From: Brachycybe producta
Taxonomy: Eukaryota; Arthropoda; Diplopoda; Playtdesmida; Andrognathidae
Direction of reading: 5' to 3'
Assembly (NCBI GenBank): GCA_036925085.1
Contig: JAUPFP010000033.1
Span: forward strand, 1,100,501 to 1,164,500
DNA: 64,000 bases
Of the stretch, positions 1-10,571 are shown in pieces. A program made the translations under genes and the position numbers. Below the pieces are notes generated by a model, which had not been told where the DNA came from, searched no databases, and worked only from the letters and a program-made list of their open reading frames with translations. Numbering within the stretch: the first letter of the stretch is position 1; every line of letters starts with the position of its first letter.

Positions 1-3000
1 GCATAGAAAAACATTATTTTACTGAGAACCCCTTCTTAGCAGGGTTATTCTATGTTTCGGAACCCTGCTCTGAGAGTTCAAATTTAAGTTTAAACACAAA
101 GTTTTTTCTTAAATTTATGCACTGATGAACACAGTAGTCGCTGGAGAGTTAAATTAATTTAAAAGCTATAATTATATCTTGATAATTAAGGCTAAAACGT
201 TTTATGCAAATAAAAATACAAAAAAAGAGCTCAGATTAATAACTAAAATAATAAAATAATAAAAATAATAAAATAATAATTAAATAATATTTAATAAAAT
301 GAATATTAAAATAAATATTATATCATAAAATAAATAATTAATAAATAATAAAATAAGTAATAAAATTAAATTAAATAGACCTATTTATAAAAAAAATTAA
401 TATAAAAATTAGAAATAAAAAAATTAGAATTATAAAAAATTAGAATTTTATCTGACAAAAATGTTTATGCACAAAAAATACAAAAAGTTACGAATTATTT
501 TTTTAACTTCTGGGATCTGTTGAGCGCTCATAAAAGGCCTTATTGGGGATTTCTCATATTTAGAACGATTTGGTTAATTAAAACGAACCCTGGTGTAGAA
601 TTATTATTTTTTTTTTATAAAGTTTCTTTTTTGAAGAAATAAGCAAAATGTTGCAACTTTATTCAAATTTCCAAAAATGATTCAATTTGCATATTTTAAA
701 TTAAACTAATTATTTTGCACATATATTATAGGCACTCATAATATGGTATCATAATATAGGCTACTAAGAATACCCAAAAGGGATTTTAACTGTCATTACG
801 CGTTTTGCACAAACTTTTTACTTTACTAATATGATCCCAAATGTTTTTAAATAAAAATTAAATAAACTAAAATAATTTTTTTTTAATTAGAATAAAAAAA
901 GGAATTCGTGAATTTCGTGGCTATAAAATAAAAAAAGTAAAATGGGTCATTTTCACAAACTGACTTAAAAAGGTCATTTTTTAAAAAATAAAAAATTTCG
1001 TTATGAGAAAATTTTAGCACCATCCATAAGGCTCGGATTTGTATGCAATACGAAGCAAATATTTCTTAATTATTTGTGGCCCAATTTCTTGTGACGTAAC
1101 AATCAAGTTTAGATCAATCAACTATTGTTTTGTTTTTTTCAATTAAAAACACATTAGAACCTAGAACTCTTAATTGACAACTGATAGTAACCAGAAATTT
1201 AGCCTCTAACTAGCCTTTTCGATTAGAAAAAGTTTGTAACATTACTGCAATTTTCACACACACGTCTGTCAATTCCATTTAATCAGAGGCGTGCTTGGGA
1301 AAATAATCTGGCTCTGGCATTTTATACTGGAATGGCAATATTTTTTTTTTTGAAAAAACCGGCCCTTCTGGCATTTGCCCGAGCTGCCCTTTGGCCAGCC
1401 CCGCCTTCTGCATTTAAGTTTCAGATTAGAGATTACTTCACAATTGGCACTTGGGCCACAAATTGAGAAACATTTACTTTGATATTTGCATAAAAATCCG
1501 AGCAATACCTTACTATTCTAGTTTCTAAAAGAAATTTGAATTCTATTTTCTGAATAAAGTTTTACCGTTAATATATGCATAAAAGAGATTAGCAAAAATA
1601 ATACAACTAAATCTTTAGTGTCTGTGAAATATTAAGTAGGCGTGGGTTGGATGGATTGAAAGAGAGAAGAAAACCCTCATTTACATGTAATACTCAAATA
1701 ATAAACAAAAGGACAAACACATTAAAACCACTCAATTTTAAACACCAAAATTTCCATTTTCAAACATCCTATAAAATTGTATAACGATGAGAATGTATTT
1801 CCGGTCACTTTTCCTTCACCAAATTCCTCTCCCCCCTTTTTTAGAGTATATAGTGTTTAGTATCAATAAAATGAAATTTTAAATGTCCACTGAAGACTAA
1901 TTTGAAGGGAATTAGCAAATCTAATTAGATATTCAAATATATTTTTTTTTCAAAGGATAATTTTCATTGGAGTTTCAGAAGTTTATTTTGAAAAAATATC
2001 TTACGTGTACATGAAAATATTCTCAAGAGACTGAGCTACACCTTTCTAGTTTCTAAAACACATTCTCTTGTTTCTCTTAATTTTGCACCTGAAAGTCAGA
2101 ATAATCCAAAGTTCGAAAACCACTTCTATTCATCATAAATCATCTTAAATCAAAAGATGTTGTCATTTTCCAATTAATAACAACAAATATTAAAACATGA
2201 AATTTGAAAAGTAGGCCTATTTCAGAGATGAAATATTTGTACTCTCCTTAAAGCGGCGATGCAAATTGGCGGCAATATTTAAAACAAGATTCATTGCAAA
2301 TTTACAACGTGTCCTTGAATAAATTGCATGCTAGATAAAGGGCCTTAATGTAAAGGTAGCTCAACTAAGGGCCTTGCCACATAGACCCAACTTTTTATGG
2401 TCGATTTTGACTGCAAAATGAAGCTGCAGGTGGGTTGCCGACTGTGATTGCAAGGTATTTTTCATGGAACGATTCGAAGTGGTCGCTTTTGATGACAACT
2501 CAGACTTCATTTTGCAGTCGAAATCGATCACTAAAAGTGGTCAGTGTGTTCCAACCCTAGGAAGCATCCAGTTCCTTAGCTGGATGTAACCAATAGATTC
2601 CATAATAATGTTACTTTTCTAGTTTCTAAAACACTTTCAAAAGTTATTTTCAAAATGAAAAATATTCAAGAGTTAGCTGTAATTAGTAATAAACTTACCA
2701 AAAAAAATGATTTTACCTTTTGTAGGCCCAATCACTTCCTCAGTATTCAGGGGTCATTCCAATTCCAATGCAAACAATACCTAGCATTTACTAGTATAAC
2801 TAACTAACCAGTGATCTCAACTTGTTTAGTAAACGTTTACCACAACCACGAATGACCACACAATTCAAGTATTGACTCCAAATAAATATATTTAGTTGTG
2901 TGAGGTGGTATCTTTGAGTTGAGCAAACAAACAAACAAACTTTTATGGAAAAAAAAAAGATAAAATTGCCAACAGAGGAAACATTCTTTAGGTGAATTCA

Positions 3001-3700
3001 TTCCCATGTTTTTTTCTTCTATCTTTGTGTTTCATTTTTATCTCATCCCCCCCCCTTGTTGATTTTTTTTTCTGGTTAGCACCGGCATCAACAGGTCACT
3101 TTTCTACCCCCAAAACGCTTCATTTTAAGGGAATTACAAAAAAAAAAATTCCAAAGTTCAAATGTTCTTTTCCTTTTTTTTATTTCTAAGGATGACCTTA
3201 TCAATCCATATTCTGAACATTTCGGAGTGTTGAAATTTATATAAAGACAGTTAATTATTGATCAAAAGATTTAAAAAGTTGAAAGAGAAAGTTGTTATAC
3301 TCATTTTCACCCCTTTTTTTGGGTTAAATTTACTTGTTAATAGAAAATTACTTAACATATGTCTAAATTTAAAAAAAAAAAAACTTGACACTTTGAACTC
3401 TCTCTCTCTCTCTCTCTGCTGAGAGCAGAACTCCATCATGGAAAAATCCTCTTCAAAAATACTCCCATTAAACTTTTTTTTTCATTAAATCTATGTTTGA
3501 AACCTTGTTCTGAGAGTTCAGAGTGGTAAAAGTTTGAAGCCCACAATGCGTTTAGAGTTAAAACATAAAACTTTATTGATTGTAAAATCACTTTCTGAGG
3601 TCACAATTCACACAATAATGATGAATATGTATGTACCAGGGCATGTACTGGTGCACCTGAGCCTCTAACAAGCCATTTTGATTAGAAAAAAAAACATAAT
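1..3700. other. Downstream intergenic DNA with low complexity and degenerate repeats
   Basis: No gene seen. 231-520 is almost pure A/T. 1130-1515 is a diverged copy of sequence around 3540-4010 (shared: AGCCTCTAACTAGCC-like, GGCACTTGGG, AAAAATCCGAGCA). 1515-2120 and 2590-2660 hold fragments of the fold-back family marked by CTAGTTTCTAAAACAC. A (CT)n tract lies at 3397-3418. Confidence 0.6.
2370..2560. repeat. Fold-back element, TTTTGACTGCAAAATG family
   Basis: The left arm (GGTCGATTTTGACTGCAAAA) is repeated inverted at the right (TTTTGCAGTCGAAATCGATC), with AGTGG-type ends. Related palindromes lie at 14155-14310 and 19295-19460. It looks like a non-autonomous inverted-repeat transposon; no coding capacity. 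Confidence 0.6.
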
Positions 3701-3707
3701 TGCAGTT

Positions 3708-3938
3708 AGCTGACACCTCGGTAGCACAATGGAGAAAGTCTCCGATTGTGGTGCCGGGAGGTTCCTGGTTTGAATCCTGGTGAGGGCATGGGTTTTTGTG
3801 TTGTCCTTTACATGGACAGTTTCATTCGGATTGGAAAACTGACTTGTGTTTGAAAATTGCCATTGTAATTGTTTTGTCTGTATGTCTCTGAAATGACCTC
3901 GATGTTGATGGGAACGATAAGCAACTAAATAATCACAA
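3708..3938 (+). mobile_element. tRNA-derived SINE
   Basis: The head resembles a tRNA with pol III promoter boxes: GGTAGCACAATGGAGAAAG (A box) and GGTTTGAATCCTGG (B box). A body and a tail ending in GATAAGCAACTAAATAATC follow, as in tRNA-derived SINEs. It interrupts a repeat whose other copy is at 1130-1515. The head is not a functional tRNA gene: no anticodon stem fold is credible. Confidence 0.7.
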
Positions 3939-5343
3939 TTACTTCATTATTGGCACTTGGGGCCAACCGTTACATTTGCAAAAAAATCCGAGCACTGACT
4001 CATTACATAAAAAGTCTTAAAACTGTGAAAGTCATACCATATGATGTTATACTCCTTGTGTGCTATTATTTTATGACTGTCATATTTATGCTGGAAGTAC
4101 AATAATAAAAATCGTCATATTAATATTTTGCAATTTGGTTTTGTGACAAGGTTATGAGCTAGTTATGACATTTTACTGTCATATGAAAGTAATTCAATTA
4201 CTTTTCTAAAGTTTTTAAAATAGGCCTACTTTGAATTGCCTATAAATTTAAAAAAAAAAATGTTAATTACAAAACAGTTTCTAATTTGACCTTCAAACTT
4301 TTACTTTTTTTTTTTGCTCGCAGTTTTGACAAAAAAAAAAGTTCTTTTCAAAGTCAAAGGAAATAATGTAAAGAGGACAAGAATTAGTGAATTGAAATAA
4401 ATATAGGTCTAGACCATATTTAAAATATATTCTCACAGCTTTTCGTTCAGAATCTCTCAAAAGTTAGAAAATTACCACTTTGTATTAAAGCCTCTCAATT
4501 CCGCCTTCATATTTTTGTTGTCTTGTTTACTTAGAAAAAGAAAAAAAAAACCTGCTTAACTAATTAGAACATGATTGTCATCCTCCTCCTTTCCAAACAA
4601 AACACCCTTTTCTCTCTAATAGATCAAATCAAGTGAATTAATGACACCTAAATTAAGGTTCCTATTTTACTTTCAAAAGTGATGTTAATTAAGTTCACTT
4701 TATCAAAAATAAAGAAAGAAACAACACTTTGGCAATTGTTTTCTTTATTCTACACAAAAACACCAAAATTTCTAAAAAAAAAAACCTTGTTTTTGTTTTG
4801 TGTTCTTATTTCTACTCAAAAGTAGTGTTAAAATTACTAATTTCAACTTGCTTCATCAAACAAATATAATAATCTCCTTGTGATTATGGATTCAAAAATT
4901 TAATTCTCTATTCAAATAAAGCTTTATTTGGTATCTTTTATTTTCTATCTTTTTATTATTATTGAAAAAAAAAAATTGTTAGCAATACAAGAGAAAGATT
5001 TTTTCCTTCCATTTTTATTTTTCTGTATGTGTGTCTAGGTCTGGTTTGATTGGCATCTGGATTATTTATTAGAAATTCGATCAGAAATATTTGATGGCTA
5101 AAAACTAAGATAAAATTGAATTGAATTAAAAAGGAGACTCTTCAATAATAGAATCTCCTCCATCACTGATTGATTTTAGAAAACAACTTTTTCTGATTTT
5201 TTTTTTTTGGTAAATCAGATGTAAACTCAAAAAAGTAAATTTTTACTTTAACAACATTTACAAAAATGTTGAGTTTTCTGTATCTTTCAAGAAGAAAACT
5301 TAAGTCCTTGAACTTCAACTTGAAGCCTCAGAACTGAGTTATA
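3939..5343. other. Intergenic low-complexity DNA
   Basis: AT-rich with many A and T runs. The start (to about 4010) continues the repeat that the SINE interrupts. No gene, tRNA or structured element recognised. Confidence 0.5.
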
Positions 5344-5690
5344 TTAAGAGGCTACACACATCACAACATCGCACTTACGAGGGCGTAATCAATGGAGTTT
5401 AACATAAGAGTTAGAAATTCGCGAATTTGAAGTAGCTCTTAAAAATATAAACCGCACTTACTAATTTTTTGTCATTGTATTACTAGATGAAGATATATTT
5501 AAGATGCACATTGCACTTAGAAAACTTAATATTGGGCAACTTTAATATATATGAAAAATAAACATATTGCCACCGCGAATGTGTATTTTAAAAATTAATG
5601 TGTTTTCTTTAACATCGGGCTCAATAGAAAAACGATGCTAGCGCTCTTTATAGAGATTTTTCGAAATAATTTTGCGCTGTAGCCTCTTAA
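5344..5690. mobile_element. Short inverted-repeat element, TTAAGAGGCTAC ends
   Basis: Ends TTAAGAGGCTAC and GTAGCCTCTTAA are perfect 12-bp inverted repeats 347 bp apart. A diverged relative lies at 34685-35002 (shared GGAGTTTAACATAA, AAACATATTGCCGCCGCGA-like core). No coding capacity: a MITE. Confidence 0.7.
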
Positions 5691-5699
5691 AGAGCATTT

Positions 5700-5897
5700 A
5701 GACTAACTCTCGATTATTAGGATATCAGTAATGCGGATTTTTGGGTAATCCCAACTGGTATTTATCATAATAGGCCTATAAATGTTTTTTTAATCAGTGT
5801 TTTTGGCATAGGGATAATTAAGAAGAAAAAAACCCGGCGATTTTCGGCCCAGGTCCAGTCCCATTTAGTACGAATAATCAAGATTCAACTGTAAAAT
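5700..5897. mobile_element. Degraded pogo/Tigger-like MITE
   Basis: The left part CTCTCGATTATTAGGATA and right end AATAATCAAGATTCAACTGT resemble the pogo-family terminus CAGTNGAATCTCGATTAT. The better copy is at 20503-20833. The left end is eroded. Confidence 0.5.
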
Positions 5898-6169
5898 GTT
5901 CTTTTTTTAAAAAAAAAAAATTTGGATCCCTGTCCAAAAGTTACTGATTTCTGAATTTAAAAAAAATTACTACAAGCATTCAAGAAGGCATGTAGTTGAG
6001 AGACATGAGTCCAATTGCAGTGTGCAAAATGCATTGTCAAAACAAGGAGCTATAAACCCAATAGTTATTGCATTGTGTTCTGGGTGCGAAAAAGTAACTA
6101 GTAAAAAAATACAGGCATGGAAAGGAAAATACTGATACCACCAGAAAACTAAGCTCTGAAAGCATTTCT

Positions 6170-7270
6170 GCTACACTCTCAGGATTCTCATGTTTGTCAC
6201 AAACAAACCTAGCAGAAGAGATTCAATTCAACTCAGTACACCTGCAATCAGCTTAAAAGCCATGTGGCAGGGGGGTCATCATTGTTAAATTGAAATCGTC
6301 CTAACAAATACTGTCAACTGGAAGAGAATTCCAAAGTCCATTAATTCTTTTAGTCTTTGAATGCCAGTATCTTCCCTTACTATGATGTGTATTCAATAAG
6401 TCATTAAGTAGGGCAATATTATCATCTGCCAGTAAACGTCCGAAAAGGGCAAGGCGTTGGGCATTTCTTCGACCTGCTAATGATTCCCATGTTAGTTCCT
6501 AAGCATAGAAGATATACTATCAGTATGTACGTGTATCTTCTTTTCACAAATCTTACAGCCCTATTGCTGTATCACTTTTATTTCGTGCTTTAAGTTACTT
6601 CTAAATGGGCTCCAAATTGGGGAACAATATTCTAAGATATGTTTAACTAAGGTAAAATAACAGACCTCTTTTACATTTTCTTTACAACGTTTAAGGGTGC
6701 ATTGGAGAAAATGCAACCTGTGGTTAGCTTTACTGACTTCATTGGTTATGTGTTCTTTCCAAAGCATGTCATTTGAAAAGGTAAAGCCATGATAGTTGAA
6801 TTTATCAACATGGGTTAGCTGAACCACCAAGAATGGTATCCTGCAGTACACCAGATGCTACTTCTGCCCAGCCTGAAACAGCACCACCAATTTGAACATG
6901 CTGTTGTCTATTGGCTAAGAAAGTTGGTTATTTATATTGAAAGTTATCATTTTTCTAATTAGCAGTGTCGAATGCTTTTGCAAAATCCAAAAATATTAAA
7001 TCAAACTCATCTTTAGAATCTAAACCAGACTATGTCTTGTATGAATAGTGCCAACTGGGAATCGCATGATCTGCCTTTCCTAAAACCATGCTGATTATCA
7101 TGAATTAACTTAAGACTCATGAGTTTTTAAATGCTTGATTGTGCAAGAATAATTATACGTTCGATGGTTTTACAAACAATGGACGTTAAAGAATGATTTG
7201 ATTCAAAATCACTGCTTTCTCCTATGTTTGTGACAAGTCATACGACACATTCTGTTACTTTAAGATTGTC
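6170..7270 (-). mobile_element. Decayed non-LTR retrotransposon (LINE), reverse transcriptase end
   Basis: Minus-strand translation in several frames gives RT landmarks in order: QHGFRKGRSCDSQL (about 7110), a DFAKAFDT-like motif (about 6980), then the post-catalytic region YHGFTFSND...HITNEVSKANHRLHFLQ and VKHILEYCSPIWSPF (6851-6561), and the 3' segment RRNAQRLALFGRL, SKGRYWHSKT, LWNSLPVDS (about 6480-6310). Frameshifts and stops break it, and the catalytic YADD part is missing. It resembles CR1/jockey-type elements. Confidence 0.8.
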
Positions 7271-8054
7271 AAATCACAATGATCACGTTTTGTCCATCCC
7301 TACAGCACTCAAGAATCTCAAAGTTGAAATTCTAGTGAAAAGTCCCCTTATTCTAATTAGGCCTTAGAAAAACTTAAGGCAAAAAAAAAACTCCCATAAA
7401 ACGTTTATTTTCAAGATATTTCCTCGTAAAAATACTATTATGGATTTATTATTTCACACTTTAGTTTTGAAATAAACTTCAAGATTTTTTTCTTAAGTTA
7501 CTTTTAAAAATCAAAATACCTCAAAAAATCTGAAAATTTGCATTTAAATTATGTTAAAATTTCCTCTTGATTACATTTTAAAAGTACAGAATCAAAAATC
7601 CATATTCTAAAACGTTGCTTAAAATAAAGCTTAAGCTTAAAATATAATCTTGGACAAAATATTTTTCTATATATCAGTCAATGTAAAAATTTTAAGCTTG
7701 GCTTTATATCTGAAAGTAACATTTTAGAATACGGTTGCATTATTATCGAGATAACGGTTTTTTCTTCATCGTTCGAATAAAACTTATACATTAAACGGCA
7801 CTGAAAATGTATCAATCACAATTAGTAAAAAAAAAAACTTTTCAAATGGAATAATTTACAAATGTCAAAAACAAAAAATAATCATTGGCGAATGAATTTG
7901 AACAAAAAATTCATATTTTGTTTTCCAAATTCATTTTACAAAAAATCATAATATATATAGAAACATAATTTACATAATTTGTTTTTTCTTCTCACACACA
8001 AAATTATTATTACAGTTATTACAGCTTATACTCTTTTCTCCATATTTTCTTTAT
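7271..8054. other. Intergenic AT-rich DNA
   Basis: A/T-rich sequence with imperfect inverted repeats around 7490-7760 (TTAAAATATAATCTTGG-type and AAGCTTAAGCTTAAAATA). No gene seen. Confidence 0.5.
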
Positions 8055-9570
8055 AAAACAACTTTGTACAATATATTTAATAAACAGAACAGGAAGAAAG
8101 GGGGGAAAAAGGGAACAAGTCCGTTAGTTGTGTTTCCGAAAGAGGACTGACCAACATCTCTCCTTCATACACCAACGAGAACACTTTTTAAAAAAAAAGT
8201 TTATAAGTTGCACAGAGTAAATTAAACAAATGGCAATTCACATTCACGGGGAGTCCCAACTTCCGAAATTAAGATTTTTTTTAAAAGTAAAGAAATTATG
8301 TGACAAAAATATAAGGACAGTGATACACTTTCCTATTGTCACAAAACAAGATTTTTTTTTTAAAAAACCCCTTCCAATCGAAAATGTCTCGTTTTTATCT
8401 AACATAAAAACGTGAAAGATATTCATTCTTCTAACATCATGGAATGGACTTTGAAAAAACGATAAGTTGCCTCAATCGAAGGCAATCTCTGTATTGCCAC
8501 AAACAAATGGGCAAAATTTTGTTACGAGACGACGAATCAAATCACACATTTTAAGAAAAGACAGACAAGAGTGTCTTGAAAAAGTAAACCCGACTGTGGA
8601 AAGGTAAAAAGTTGTAACCCTCGGTAAAGCGTCGTAATCTACTCTACAACGTTTTCAGGTCGACCGTGCGTTACGACGAACTTGACAACACAGATTCACT
8701 GTTGCCAATTTTCAGCGGCGTCGGCCTTTTACCAGTGTTCACTTAAAATAAGTCCTCGACTTAAAACTGATTCGAGTTACGTCGATTCTCTTTATAAAGG
8801 TTAGGTATGCTTACCTCGTCGTAAGAAGCTGCTTGTGGCGTTAGAGGGGATGACGAAAAATGTATACTTGTGTCAATTTGTCTAATAAAAAGCGAAAATA
8901 AAAAAAAGAACGCAGAAACCCTTTTGTTTAAACTGTTGATATATTGTCCCTTTTTCTATTAGGCTAAATGAACTAAATCCTAAATTTTTACTTCAACCCC
9001 TCTGACGTCATAAGCTTCTTACGATGAGGCAGGTATAATCGCTTTGCATTCTCGAAAAGCACCATTCGAATTACAATGTTTTTCAACTTGCGTGGAAACC
9101 TTCGGAACGAATTAAACCACATAAGTCAAGGACTTACTAAAGTTAAATGTGCCAAACCTTATTACGTGAAAACTGTAGGATTAGCAACTTTTCACCTTTC
9201 CACTTTTGAAATGGAATCTTCTTTTGAAAAGGTCAAGAATGAAACTTAAAAAAACAAAAAACAGAAAAGAGTGAGCAACTCTTCGTAAAAAACAAAAAAG
9301 TGAAAAGATGGGTTTGTAAGAGGAGGCAACAGCAACTTAAGAGCAACTTCGAAAGAATAGAATCGAAAGGGAAAATATATCTATTGGGAAGGGGAGAGAG
9401 GAAGCGAAATAAATCACAGATGGCGCAAAACACGGACACACAAACAAACAAACACACGTACTCAAAAAATAATAATAAAAAAAGGCTGCACTGTTGACTA
9501 AGCCCAAAAAAGTACAATTTTAGAGGCAAAAAATATTGTCATTTTGAAATTCTCCTCTCAAGTTTTCAAA
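8055..9570 (-). other. Probable 3' UTR of the latrophilin gene
   Basis: About 1.5 kb downstream of the stop codon is more complex than the flanking DNA and free of the transposon families seen elsewhere. It ends near a candidate poly(A) signal at 8081-8076. No splice pattern or open frame is convincing in it. The boundary is an estimate. Confidence 0.45.
8076..8081 (-). promoter_or_regulatory. Candidate polyadenylation signal ATTAAA
   Basis: The minus strand reads ATTAAA followed by TATATTGTACAAAG and a T/G-rich stretch (TTGTTTTATAAAG), the usual order of signal and downstream element. I saw no AATAAA on the minus strand between here and the stop codon. This is the most plausible transcript end. 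Confidence 0.35.
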
Positions 9571-10571
9571 TCAACATTCACTGTGTGATAGTCTGTGATG
9601 TTGTTGTTGTTGCTGCTGCTGCTGTTGGTGGTGATGATGGTGATGGGGTAAAGGATAATGTGGATGATGATGATGATGAAAATGTTGCTGTTGCTGCTGT
9701 AACGTGTTAAGGTGAGGGTGATTAAGGTGGTGTTGTTGTTGCTGCTGCTGCTGCGGGTCTTTACTCTGTAACCTACACACCACTTTAGGTCCATGTCCAT
9801 CTAACATGGCTACAAACATTGCATTATTATCATTTAGATGCTGAGGGTCACTCGGAGGTGGTGGTGGTTGTTGTTGCTGTTGGTATCCATTGGGGACGAC
9901 AACGACACCGTGGATCGAAGGTTCTCGACGGTGATCGGCCTGAGGAACGATGGGCTGCGGATGAGGTGGCATCTGTCCCGGATGATACGGTGGACCTTCG
10001 GCCATTAGAACCGGTATCGGTTGTGCCATTCCGGGAGGTCTCTGCCTTCCACTTGCCCTATTTGAAAACGATCCCATCACTCCTCCTTGACCGATCAGTG
10101 GTCGATTGTCTCCGTAGCTGCCAGACGATTGCCGACTGATGTCGCTTCGTCTACGACCGTCTTCGTCGCTGTAATCGGACACCGGAACCTCCGATCGATC
10201 GATCTCTTCGTAAACCGGTTCGCTATCTCGAGATTCGATGTCCATGTAGATGTGATTGAGAGGACTGAGTCGTACGTGTCGTGGATGGTGAGGAAGACGT
10301 AAGCTTCGACCCGAGCGTTGCAAGTCGTTCGTCACCGAGAGCTTCTCGCGGAAGTAGTCGCTACTGCAGTCCGAATCGACCACCGAGCAGTCCATCACAG
10401 ATAAATCGTTGGCAATGCCACCGTAGTCAATATTGTTGCGTTTGTAACGCGAACTTCCAGTAGTATTAACCATACTCTCCTCTGGCTCCGAACCACCGTG
10501 TCCGGAGTCTCGATTCGAGCTCTTGAATGAGAACCGTTCAACTTCTTGTTCTGGAGCCGTGGGACGGAGAC
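9571..10571 (-). CDS. Cirl: Exon 16: distal cytoplasmic tail with polyGln/polyHis end, residues 997-1329 and stop
   Basis: Acceptor TAAATTTAG at 10572; TGA at 9573-9571. It contains [56 protein letters not shown] and DNRPLIG, a conserved serine- and tyrosine-rich block typical of invertebrate latrophilin tails. A Pro-rich region follows ([17 protein letters not shown]), then long Gln and His runs from residue about 1225, ending HHRLSHSEC. The coding Gln/His runs come from CAG/CAA and CAT/CAC repeats, so their length probably varies between alleles. I see no obvious class I PDZ ligand. Confidence 0.95.

Noticed and set aside
3708-3790. Possible tRNA gene
   Set aside because: A- and B-box words are present but the acceptor and anticodon stems do not pair well, and a SINE body follows.
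9819-10463. Plus-strand open stretches opposite the last exon
   Set aside because: They are complementary to the confident minus-strand coding exon 16; the Gln/His codon runs read as Val/Leu-rich frames on the other strand. No domain supports them.
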